Shown one piece after another: positions 1 through 5,279 of a DNA stretch of 5,279 nt. Under the pieces are notes generated by a model. The model worked only from the letters and a program-made list of their open reading frames with translations, did no database searches and was not told the DNA's origin. The translations under genes were made by a program, and so were the position numbers. This DNA is from Bacillota bacterium (GTDB taxonomy: Bacteria > Bacillota_C > Negativicutes > Sporomusales > Sporomusaceae). Location: contig JAEZQV010000140.1 in assembly GCA_023441125.1 (NCBI GenBank), positions 1-5,279 on the forward strand, in the 5' to 3' direction. Position 1 is the stretch's first letter, and every line of letters begins with the position of its first letter.

Positions 1-645
1 GTACAGCACATGTTCCCAGCTTTTGGCGGCCAGACTGCCGATCAGCCAGGAAACAATCGCCGAAACCTGCTCACCGGCCAGGCTTTTGACCATACTGATG
101 GCTGCCGACAGGATACTGCTGACAATAATGCCGGCGATAACCAGATTAGCCGAGGAAACATAGCCGCCAACCCGGGCCATGGACATGACAATAAGGAGAG
201 TGGCTACCGCTCCGCCAAAAGCAAACAGCGTAACCGGCAGGCCTCCCTGCGCAAAAATGTTTAAATAAATGGCCACACTGGCGCCAAAAGCCGCACCTGT
301 CGATACTCCCATGGTGTAGGAGTCCGCCAGCGGGTTCATCAAGAGGGCCTGAAAAACTACGCCGGCCACCGCCAGGCCGCCGCCAACGGCAATCGCCGCC
401 AAAATGCGCGGCAGACGGATATCCCAGATAATGGCCGTTTTGGCCGCCCCGATATAGCTATAAGCCGCCGGGCTGCCGGCCAGTTTGCCATAGATAACCG
501 ACGCCACATCATACATGCTGATATCGGCCCGGCCGAAGCCGACAGCCGCTAGAGTAAACAGCGCCGTCACCGCCAGCAGCACGCCCCCCGCCAGACGGGT
601 TCTGGCTTGCTGACGATGAAGGAGCGCCGTTAATGTACTGCTCAT
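1..645 (-). CDS. FecCD/BtuC-family ABC transporter permease, partial (C-terminus beyond left edge)
   Basis: This is the inner-membrane permease subunit of a binding-protein-dependent importer for iron-siderophore, heme, cobalamin or a related chelate. The window holds the first 215 residues; family members usually have about 330-350, so roughly the last third is missing at base 1. Visible family signatures are R-L-P-R at residues 77-80, then a Gly-rich helix (about 81-103), N-P-L-A-D at 104-108 and G-V-S-T-G-A-A at 113-119. Hydrophobic segments lie near 18-38, 81-103, 115-131, 137-156, 165-185 and 195-207. The ATG (645-643) overlaps the cobI stop as ATGA, which implies translational coupling. 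Sitting behind a cobalamin riboswitch, it probably moves cobalamin, a cobinamide precursor or a cobalt chelate (inference). Sequence alone does not separate BtuC from the iron-chelate permeases. No substrate-binding protein or ATPase gene is visible, so they are presumably downstream, outside the window. Confidence 0.92.
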   Translation of the reverse strand, partial: MSSTLTALLHRQQARTRLAGGVLLAVTALFTLAAVGFGRADISMYDVASVIYGKLAGSPAAYSYIGAAKTAIIWDIRLPRILAAIAVGGGLAVAGVVFQALLMNPLADSYTMGVSTGAAFGASVAIYLNIFAQGGLPVTLFAFGGAVATLLIVMSMARVGGYVSSANLVIAGIIVSSILSAAISMVKSLAGEQVSAIVSWLIGSLAAKSWEHVLY

Positions 646-1364
646 GCCAATGCGTGTTTACTCACTTTGGAGCGTTTGGTCAGGATGGTTGACAGGTAAT
701 TGACCTTTTGCGCGCCGGCAGCAGCCAGGTCATGCACAATTTCTTCGCCTTCCAGGCCGCATTTGGAAACCATTACGGCATTTTCCACCATACCATGTTT
801 ATGTAATTTTTCCACAATGTCCGTGTAGTTTTTATATACCTTCATGAGCACAACATTATCAGAAACCGCCAGCACTTTTTCCAGCCGTTCGTCTTGGATG
901 GTGGCCGGAACAATGCTTAAAATATCGCCGCCTTCAGCCAGCGGCATGCCCAGACGGTTGCCAATCGCCGAAAAGGAGTTTACGCCGGGAATATTGACAA
1001 TTTGGTGACCGGACGCTTCCAGCAGACGGTACACATACATATAGGTGCTATACAGCATAGGATCGCCCAGCGTAAGAAAAGCCACCTTCTTGCCGCTGTC
1101 CAGCAAACTCAGGATGGTGGTTTTATTGGTGACCCAGGCGTCAGACAGCGCTTGTGCGTTATAGTTCATCGGGAAAACCAGCTCCAAAATCTCGGTGCTT
1201 TCCTGCAGATAAGGTCTGGCAATGGATAACGCTGTACTTTCATCTTTTTTCTCGGTACGGGGAGCAATAACCACATCGGCCGACTTAATCGCATTAATGG
1301 CCTTTAAAGTAAGTAACTCGGGGTCGCCAGGCCCTACGCCGACGCCGTAAAAAATCCCTGACAT
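642..1364 (-). CDS. cobI/cbiL: Precorrin-2 / cobalt-factor II C20-methyltransferase
   Basis: This cytoplasmic S-adenosylmethionine-dependent enzyme methylates C20 of the corrin precursor, an early step of cobalamin ring synthesis. The 240-residue length is normal for the family. The tetrapyrrole-methylase signatures are present: G-V-G-V-G-P-G-D-P at residues 7-15 followed by E-L-L-T-L-K-A, L-T-L-G-D-P-M-L-Y at 97-105, and I-P-G-V-N-S-F at 125-131. The P-G-D-P-E-L-L-T-L-K start and the G-D-P-M-L-Y-S-T-Y stretch are the form typical of CobI/CbiL rather than CobM/CbiF or CobJ/CbiH. In a presumed anaerobe the substrate is likely cobalt-factor II (CbiL, EC 2.1.1.151) rather than metal-free precorrin-2 (EC 2.1.1.130); that choice is inference. 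The ATG follows AGGAG at 1380-1376 with an 11 nt spacer. The gene is first in a riboswitch-controlled unit and overlaps the next gene by 4 bp. Confidence 0.93.
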   Translation of the reverse strand: MSGIFYGVGVGPGDPELLTLKAINAIKSADVVIAPRTEKKDESTALSIARPYLQESTEILELVFPMNYNAQALSDAWVTNKTTILSLLDSGKKVAFLTLGDPMLYSTYMYVYRLLEASGHQIVNIPGVNSFSAIGNRLGMPLAEGGDILSIVPATIQDERLEKVLAVSDNVVLMKVYKNYTDIVEKLHKHGMVENAVMVSKCGLEGEEIVHDLAAAGAQKVNYLSTILTKRSKVSKHALA

Positions 1365-1380
1365 ATCTAAAACATCTCCT

Positions 1381-1418
1381 TAAAATAAATAAATCCCTGT
1401 CACCTAATCGGTTGACAG
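1381..1418 (-). terminator. Candidate riboswitch-controlled terminator of the cobI leader
   Basis: On the minus strand CTGTC (1418-1414) pairs with GACAG (1401-1397). After one bulged A, ACC pairs with GGT around a GATTA loop. The hairpin is followed by a T-rich run (ATTTATTTATTTTA) that ends directly at the cobI ribosome binding site (AGGAG, 1380-1376). The 3' arm can instead pair with the 3' strand of riboswitch P1 (CCTGTT, 1491-1486), so ligand binding could release it to form the terminator. The T-run is broken by A residues and the stem is short, so a translational switch remains possible. Confidence 0.5.
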
Positions 1419-1484
1419 AGAAGATTGCCCAAGTTACGCGCAAATCCCCTCCCCATCGCTCGTGGGTGAAAAACGGTGATTGTC

Positions 1485-1642
1485 AAACAGGCAGTTCTTC
1501 TGACTTAGGTTCATAGCCCAACTGCGCCTTCCCAAAATAATCAATTATTTCAGTGGCTTGTTGCAGGCGGCTCCCCAACACAGCGGCGGGACCGTGCCGG
1601 AATGTGACCGGCTTCCCTATTAAGCCCAAACGGGCACCTGTT
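1485..1642 (-). promoter_or_regulatory. Cobalamin (adenosylcobalamin) riboswitch aptamer
   Basis: Read on the minus strand, this leader carries the cobalamin riboswitch core in order: GGTGCC (1638-1633), a GCCC/GGGC hairpin, AATAGGGAAGCCGGT, a GCCGG/CCGGC arm, GGTCCCGCCGCTGTG, GGGGAGCC, GCCACTG, GGGAAGGC, and AACCTAAGTCAGAAGA followed by CTGCCTG. The closing P1 stem is AACAGG (1642-1637) with CCTGTT (1491-1486), plus one outer G-U pair. A peripheral AAATAA/TTATTT hairpin lies between GCCACTG and GGGAAGGC. The aptamer appears complete. It begins about 12 nt after the predicted transcription start and lies 121 nt upstream of the cobI ATG. Ligand binding is expected to turn off cobI and the permease. 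Confidence 0.95.
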
Positions 1643-1660
1643 CCATATTTAGTTACTTAA

Positions 1661-1689
1661 ATTGTATGGCTAACCATCAGAAAAGTCAA
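1661..1689 (-). promoter_or_regulatory. Sigma-A-type promoter of the cobI leader
   Basis: On the minus strand there is a -35 TTGACT (1689-1684), a 17 nt spacer, and a -10 TACAAT (1666-1661). Each hexamer matches consensus at five of six positions, and the spacing is ideal. Transcription would start near 1654, just before the riboswitch P1 stem, which supports the assignment independently. Confidence 0.8.
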
Positions 1690-1945
1690 GAAAATTATCA
1701 CGGCCGCCTTATGCGGCGATAAACCGGTCAGTTTCCGACTCTGAGGGTTACGCGTCGTCAAGCAGGACTTTACACTTTTCCTGCCCTTTGTAAGTCGCAA
1801 TAATCCACTATGATCGCACAAAAAACCACATAGGAAACCGGCTGTTTTAGTCAAAAACTGTAAGGAGTACTGTTTATTGCTCCTTATCAACTGTTGGGCT
1901 GAAACCAGCCTTAGGCTAAGTTTACTTTATAGGGGAGGATTTTTT
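1690..1945. other. Divergent intergenic region with inverted repeats
   Basis: No convincing gene lies here. The visible structure is: GCCGC/GCGGC (1703-1707, 1713-1717) just upstream of the cobI -35; GCAGGA/TCCTGC (1762-1767, 1779-1784); an overlapping GACTTTACA/TGTAAGTC dyad with one bulge (1766-1774, 1789-1796); TAAGGAG/CTCCTTA (1861-1867, 1880-1886); and GGCTG/CAGCC around AAAC (1898-1902, 1907-1911). The plus-strand promoter for the EutN-corA unit must lie in this region. The best candidate is weak: TTGTAA (1788-1793) with TATGAT (1809-1814), but the spacer is only 15 nt. Confidence 0.45.
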
Positions 1946-1948
1946 ATG
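1931..1948 (+). promoter_or_regulatory. Ribosome binding site that fixes the EutN-like start
   Basis: AGGGGAGG (1931-1938) lies 7 nt upstream of ATG 1946-1948. This strong site sets the start at the residue where EutN/CcmL homology begins (M-W-L-G-K-V-V-G-T-V). It is favoured over an in-frame TTG at 1877 that would add 23 residues with no family resemblance. Confidence 0.8.
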
Positions 1949-2248
1949 TGGCTTGGTAAAGTCGTCGGCACGGTTGTTGCGCCCACCAAGAATGACACCT
2001 TAATCGGCAGCAAGCTCCTCATCGTTCAGCCGCTGAACCTGGACGGCATGAATACCATCAGTCTGCAGGTAGCCGTTGATACCGTCGGCGCAGGCAACGG
2101 CGAAACCGTGCTGGTGTTGACCGGCAGTTCCGCCCGCCGGGTTATGCAAAATAACGACAGTGCCGTGGATGCAGCCATTGTCGGTATTGTTGAGCATATC
2201 GAACTGGAGGGGATTTCCAAATCACAATACTGGGTCAATAAGGTATAA
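1946..2248 (+). CDS. EutN/CcmL-family bacterial microcompartment vertex protein
   Basis: The product is 100 residues, the usual size of the single-domain BMC pentamer (vertex) family: CcmL, EutN, PduN, GrpN. Visible family features are the N-terminal G-K-V-V-G-T-V-V-A strand (residues 4-12), K-L-L-I-V-Q-P-L (23-30), the hallmark D-T-V-G-A-G (45-50) with G-E-T-V-L-V-L-T-G-S-S-A-R (52-64), and D-A-A-I-V-G-I-V (75-82). In characterised systems such proteins cap the twelve vertices of an icosahedral protein shell. No BMC hexamer/trimer gene or signature enzyme (alcohol or aldehyde dehydrogenase, ammonia lyase, glycyl radical enzyme) is in the window, so it is an orphan locally. It may serve shells encoded elsewhere or have another role. 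It is followed after 6 bp by the CorA-like gene, so the two are probably cotranscribed. Family assignment is firm; function in this cell is not known. Confidence 0.9.
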   Translation: MWLGKVVGTVVAPTKNDTLIGSKLLIVQPLNLDGMNTISLQVAVDTVGAGNGETVLVLTGSSARRVMQNNDSAVDAAIVGIVEHIELEGISKSQYWVNKV

Positions 2249-2254
2249 GGCGTT

Positions 2255-3199
2255 ATGCTGACAGTCTATAAAAGCGGCGATCAGGGCTTGCAGGCCATTG
2301 CCTTAGAGCCCGCAGCCCTAAAAGGAGCATGGATAAAAGCATCCGAACCCGCGGACGAGGAATTGGCCTTGCTCTCTGCCACCATTGCTGTCCCGGAGAA
2401 GTTATTGCGCTATGCCTTTGAGGAAGACAGCTGTCCGCGCATCCTGCTCCACGAGCGGTGCGTGCTGATTATCCTTAACGTGCCGGTAGCCCGCAGCGCC
2501 GATCAATATGATACCATTCCCTTTACAATTCTGTTACTGCCCGAATTAGTAATCACCGTCAGCAAGGAACCGGCCGCAATCATTCCCGACAACGGCGGCC
2601 CCGAATTTGACACCCGCCAAAGCTCCCGCTTTTTCTTCCAAATCCTGTACCAGGCCGGCAACATCTTTTTGCGGCATATCCATACCATCCGCCAGCGTAC
2701 CGACGAAATCGAGGTTCATCTCCGCAAGTCCACCACCAACCGGGAAGTCTTTCAACTGCTCAATCTGGAGAAAGGTCTGACTTACTTTACAGCGGCGTTG
2801 CGGGCGAATGTAATTGTGCTGGAAAGTATCCTGCGGCTGCGCTCCAATCCGCAGCTGCGGCACCTGTTGCCGATGCACGAGGCGGACGAGGATATTGTGG
2901 AAAACGTCATTATTGAAAACCGCCGGGCACTGGAACTGGTGCAAACCTATAGCGATATCCTGAGCAGTATGATGGACGCCTTTTCGTCGGTCATCTCCAA
3001 TAATTTAAACTATATCATGAAATTTTTGGCGGCCATCACCATCCTGCTATCCATCCCCACGATGATATCCAGTTTCTGGAGCATGAGCCTCATCGTGCCG
3101 ATGCAGGGCACCGAAACAGGCTTCTGGACAGTGGTGGTGCTGTGCATCACCGCCAGCAGCGTGGCCGGCCTGATTTTACGAAAAAAAGGCATGCTGTAA
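2255..3199 (+). CDS. CorA-family (MIT) divalent-cation transporter-like protein with altered GMN motif
   Basis: The protein has 314 residues, normal for CorA. Residues 1 to about 250 form the cytoplasmic domain, including L-P-E-L-V-I-T-V-S (95-103), a family-typical strand, and long charged helices (about 125-250). They lead into Y-I-M-K-F-L (253-258), TM1 (about 257-275) and TM2 (about 290-308), with a basic C-terminus (R-K-K-G-M-L) as in CorA. CorA and ZntB homopentamers pass Mg2+, Co2+, Ni2+ or Zn2+ through a pore whose selectivity depends on a Gly-Met-Asn motif at the end of TM1. Here the aligned positions read S-M-S (276-278; bases 3080-3088), with F-W before them where family members commonly have aromatic residues. 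Gly and Asn are both lost while the frame and both TMs are intact. It may be a transporter of altered selectivity or a non-transporting paralogue. It follows the EutN-like gene by 6 bp, with only a weak AAGG (2247-2250) before the ATG, suggesting translational dependence on it. It ends in a strong terminator. Confidence 0.88.
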   Translation: MLTVYKSGDQGLQAIALEPAALKGAWIKASEPADEELALLSATIAVPEKLLRYAFEEDSCPRILLHERCVLIILNVPVARSADQYDTIPFTILLLPELVITVSKEPAAIIPDNGGPEFDTRQSSRFFFQILYQAGNIFLRHIHTIRQRTDEIEVHLRKSTTNREVFQLLNLEKGLTYFTAALRANVIVLESILRLRSNPQLRHLLPMHEADEDIVENVIIENRRALELVQTYSDILSSMMDAFSSVISNNLNYIMKFLAAITILLSIPTMISSFWSMSLIVPMQGTETGFWTVVVLCITASSVAGLILRKKGML

Positions 3200-3203
3200 C
3201 GCC

Positions 3204-3245
3204 AAACCCGCAGCCAGGAGTGCTATGCTCCTGGCTGCGGGTTTT
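3204..3245 (+). terminator. Intrinsic terminator between the convergent corA-like and lpd genes
   Basis: A perfect 17 bp stem pairs 3204-3220 with 3228-3244 around a 7 nt TGCTATG loop. The core arm is CCCGCAGCCAGGAG, and TTTTATATT follows on the plus strand. It starts 5 bp after the corA-like stop. The AAA on its left gives a short T-run on the minus strand as well, so it probably also stops lpd transcripts coming from the right. Confidence 0.92.
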
Positions 3246-3272
3246 ATATTGCCGGCCCAAGCATAGCTTGCT

Positions 3273-4673
3273 TTATCTGGGCTTCATTTTAACCTGGTGA
3301 ATTATATCGCCAAAAGTGCCGTGGGCACTTTCCAGTACCGTCTCCGACAAAGTGGGATGCGGATGCACGGTATGCGCAATATCCCGGGCGGTCAGGCCAT
3401 TTTGAATCGCCAAAGCCCCTTCCATAATCAGATCGCTGGCATGCGGACCGAGGATGTGCATGCCCAGCACTTTGCCGCTGGCCGCATCGGCAATGATTTT
3501 TACCAGACCGTCCGTTTCCCCCATGGTCACGGCTTTACCGTTGGCGGCAAAATTGAATTTGCCGGTGGTAAAGGCTAACTGCCGGGCGGCCGCTTCTTCT
3601 TCGGTAAGGCCGACCATGGCAATTTCGGGCGTGGTGAAAATGCAGCTGGGGATTGCCCGGTAATCCATAACCGCCTGGAGACCCATGGCATTTTCGGCGG
3701 CAACAATCCCGGCGGCCGAGGCGGTATGGGCCAGCATACTTTGGCCGGTTACGTCGCCAATGGCATACACACCCGGAATATTGGTCTCCATCCGTTCATT
3801 GACCCGGATACCGCTACGGTCATAGACAATCCCCGCCTCAGCCAGTCCCAGGTCTTCCGTCACCGGCCGGCGTCCGGCCGCGACCAGTACCTTTTCCACG
3901 GCAAACTCCTGCTCGCCTTTGGCGGCAGATACCTTGACCAGTACACCGCCGGCGGTTTCCTCAATGGCCGTCACTTTAGCCCCGGTCAGGGTCTTTATGC
4001 CCCGTTTGCGCAGCAGCGGCCCCATGCGTTTCACGATATCGCTGTCGACCATGGGCAAAATAGCCGGCAGCAGTTCCACGACCGTAACTTCGCAGCCGAA
4101 GGCCTTGAGAATAAAAGCAAATTCCAGGCCGACCACGCCCGCGCCAATCACCAGCAAGCTCTCGGGGACTGCCGTCAGCTCCAGCAGGTCGTCGCTGGTG
4201 AGAACGGCCGGCAGTTCCCGCCCCGGCACCGGCAGCGAACTGGGCGCCGAGCCGGTGGCGATAATCAGCTTGCCTACGGTAAAGGTTTCTGTACCGGCAG
4301 CTGTGCTTACCGCCAGGCGATTGGCGGCAGTCAGCACGGCCTGGCCGTAGACTACGGTAATGTCATTGCTTTTAACCAGTTGTTCAATACCGGCCCGCAG
4401 GCCGGCCACCACCTTATTTTTTCGGGCCATGACCGCGCCAAAATCAAAGCCGATTTGCCCGGCTGTTAAGCCAAATTCGGCGCAATGCTGCAGTTCTTCC
4501 CATTTTTCCGCACTCTTCAGCAGGGTTTTGGTGGGAATGCAGCCCCGGTTCAGGCATACCCCGCCGACCGTTTCCTTTTCTACCATCAATACCTTGCCAC
4601 CCAGTTGCGCAGCGCGGATTGCGGCCACATAGCCACCCGGCCCGCCGCCGATAACGGCCACGTCATAGCTCAT
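3273..4673 (-). CDS. lpdA: Dihydrolipoyl dehydrogenase (E3)
   Basis: This FAD flavoprotein reoxidises dihydrolipoyl groups on lipoylated carriers using NAD+ (EC 1.8.1.4). It is shared by 2-oxoacid and acetoin dehydrogenases and the glycine cleavage system. The 466 residues match the usual length. Seen in order: FAD-binding G-G-G-P-G-G (9-14) with E32; the redox pair Cys40/Cys45 in G-G-V-C-L-N-R-G-C-I-P-T-K (37-49); NAD-binding G-A-G-V-V-G (177-182) ending in E200; A-I-G-D-V (304-308), the second FAD contact; and the C-terminal interface H-P-H-P-T-L-S-E (437-444) with catalytic His439 and Glu444. There is no N-terminal lipoyl domain. AGGAGG (4685-4680) lies 6 nt before the ATG. The complete Cys pair and His-Glu dyad distinguish it from mercuric reductase or transhydrogenase relatives. 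The lipM-like gene upstream on the same strand supports a lipoate function. Which complex it serves cannot be told from this window. Confidence 0.96.
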   Translation of the reverse strand: MSYDVAVIGGGPGGYVAAIRAAQLGGKVLMVEKETVGGVCLNRGCIPTKTLLKSAEKWEELQHCAEFGLTAGQIGFDFGAVMARKNKVVAGLRAGIEQLVKSNDITVVYGQAVLTAANRLAVSTAAGTETFTVGKLIIATGSAPSSLPVPGRELPAVLTSDDLLELTAVPESLLVIGAGVVGLEFAFILKAFGCEVTVVELLPAILPMVDSDIVKRMGPLLRKRGIKTLTGAKVTAIEETAGGVLVKVSAAKGEQEFAVEKVLVAAGRRPVTEDLGLAEAGIVYDRSGIRVNERMETNIPGVYAIGDVTGQSMLAHTASAAGIVAAENAMGLQAVMDYRAIPSCIFTTPEIAMVGLTEEEAAARQLAFTTGKFNFAANGKAVTMGETDGLVKIIADAASGKVLGMHILGPHASDLIMEGALAIQNGLTARDIAHTVHPHPTLSETVLESAHGTFGDIIHQVKMKPR

Positions 4674-4766
4674 ACCGATCCTCCTATATGACCAAAGGCA
4701 TTTTTTCCTGGTCCAGATTTTTTTCCCGTAACTGCCGTATGCAGGCTCTGCGACTGTCAGACAGTT
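4674..4766 (-). other. Spacer between lipM-like gene and lpd
   Basis: This 93 bp gap on the minus strand contains only small dyads: ACTG/CAGT, CTGC/GCAG and TCTGG/CCAGA-like, with A-rich runs. I see no clear terminator (no T-run after a stable stem) and no convincing promoter, so read-through from the lipM-like gene into lpd is the simpler reading. The lpd ribosome binding site is at its end. Confidence 0.5.
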
Positions 4767-5279
4767 TTAACGCAGCAGGGTCCAGCTGTCCTCACTATAT
4801 TTGCCGGCCATGAGTTCTAGAACAGTTGCCTGTTCTTCAGCATCAAGCTCGCCCGGCGCCAGCTGTACCCCCAAGGCCGGACCAAAAGCGGCCTGCATGG
4901 CCTGGCAGGCTTCTGCCCAGGTTATGTCCCGCTGGGCGGCAGCCTGCAACGAAGTGGCCTTTTTAGCCAGCATCGCCGCCACCGTCTCTCTGGCCGCGGC
5001 GGACGGCAGGTTGAGCAGCGCCGCCACCTGCTGCGGCGCAAAAGTTAAGAGCAGGGAGCCATGCTGCAGAATAACGCCGTCTTTGCGTACCTGGGCGCTG
5101 CCCACCAGTTTGCGGCCCCCATGGGTAATTTCATAATGCGACGGCGCGTCAAAACAGGCGGCGGAAGCAGTCTGGCGTTTAGTCCGGCCATAGGCGGCCG
5201 CCGGCATGCTCATCTGCGCCTCAACGCCCAGGGTCTGCAGTCCGGCCAGCAGCCCCTGGCAGAAAAAGCGGTACGAAGC
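4767..5279 (-). CDS. lipM: LipM-type octanoyltransferase / lipoate-protein ligase family, partial (N-terminus beyond right edge)
   Basis: The reading frame is open to the right edge, giving the last 170 residues of a protein that in this family is about 280 long. An internal ATG at 5213 is not the start: the 22 codons before it continue family-like sequence (S-Y-R-F-F-C-Q-G-L-L-A-G-L-Q-T-L-G-V). The A-C-F-D-A-P-S-H-Y-E block carries a Cys (codon 5156-5154) at the place of the catalytic Cys of LipM/LipL acyltransferases. It is followed by G-R-K-L-V-G-S-A-Q with the conserved Lys, and by L-Q-H-G-S. LplA-type ATP-dependent ligases lack that Cys, so LipM (octanoyl-ACP:GcvH transferase, EC 2.3.1.181) is the better call; LipL is a weaker alternative. 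It would start lipoate assembly on the carrier domain that the neighbouring lpd product reoxidises. The missing N-terminus limits certainty between the subfamilies. Confidence 0.85.
   Translation of the reverse strand, partial: ASYRFFCQGLLAGLQTLGVEAQMSMPAAAYGRTKRQTASAACFDAPSHYEITHGGRKLVGSAQVRKDGVILQHGSLLLTFAPQQVAALLNLPSAAARETVAAMLAKKATSLQAAAQRDITWAEACQAMQAAFGPALGVQLAPGELDAEEQATVLELMAGKYSEDSWTLLR

Noticed and set aside
10..264. An 84-codon plus-strand open frame at the left edge
   Set aside because: It lies antisense to the conserved FecCD permease and has low-complexity polar composition with no family match.
1433..1754. GTTACGCG occurring twice (1433-1440 and 1747-1754)
   Set aside because: Two copies of an 8-mer in the same orientation, 314 bp apart, without shared flanks. 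This is not enough to call a regulatory repeat.
1657..1890. A 77-codon open frame on the minus strand upstream of cobI
   Set aside because: It runs through the strong cobI promoter and ends just before the riboswitch. It resembles no family I recognise and lies in sequence dominated by dyads.
2546..2944. A 132-codon minus-strand open frame inside the corA-like gene
   Set aside because: It is a shadow of the CorA-like coding frame, whose family features are clear.
3255..3280. Small CAAGC-ATA-GCTTG hairpin at the end of lpd
   Set aside because: It has only 5 bp and no T-run on either strand; the 17-bp stem at 3204-3244 is the better terminator.
3726..4469. A 247-codon open frame on the plus strand inside lpd
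   Set aside because: It is antisense to an unmistakable dihydrolipoyl dehydrogenase. Its composition (rich in G, Q, H, R) is what a GC-rich antisense frame produces, and it has no domain resemblance.
1..5279. CRISPR arrays, insertion sequences, tRNA/rRNA genes, phage or defence genes
   Set aside because: No spaced direct repeats, transposase motifs, terminal inverted repeats, cloverleaf sequence or toxin/nuclease signatures were found. Gene content and composition look uniform across the window.

Overview
The window looks like chromosomal DNA from an anaerobic, moderately GC-rich Firmicute. A member of the Negativicutes (Sporomusa/Pelosinus-like) is my best guess. The clues are a cobalamin riboswitch driving a CbiL-type corrin methyltransferase, a Cys-type LipM octanoyltransferase of the Firmicute kind, strong AGGAGG-type ribosome binding sites and a lone EutN/CcmL-type protein. 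The taxonomic call is inference from gene content, not from a marker gene.

There are six protein genes in three transcription units. (1) Bases 1-1690, minus strand: a sigma-A-type promoter (TTGACT, 17 nt spacer, TACAAT), a complete cobalamin riboswitch, a candidate terminator/antiterminator, then cobI/cbiL (precorrin-2/cobalt-factor II C20-methyltransferase). Its stop codon overlaps by 4 bp (ATGA) the start of a FecCD/BtuC-family ABC permease, which runs off the left edge. Low B12 would therefore switch on corrin-ring synthesis together with import of a metal chelate or corrinoid. (2) Bases about 1690-3245, plus strand: a divergent intergenic region with several inverted repeats, a 100-residue EutN/CcmL-family microcompartment vertex protein, and 6 bp later a CorA-family two-TM transporter. 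The unit ends in a 17-bp-stem terminator. (3) Bases 3273-5279, minus strand: dihydrolipoyl dehydrogenase (lpd) and, upstream of it, a LipM-type octanoyl/lipoyl transferase cut by the right edge. Together they point to a lipoylated complex (glycine cleavage system or a 2-oxoacid/acetoin dehydrogenase) whose other parts lie outside the window.

The most unusual part is the middle unit. The CorA-like protein has the normal CorA membrane architecture, but the near-invariant Gly-Met-Asn selectivity motif reads Ser-Met-Ser. It is cotranscribed with a BMC pentamer protein that has no shell hexamer or enzyme genes next to it. I found no CRISPR array, transposase, tRNA, rRNA or phage-like gene.
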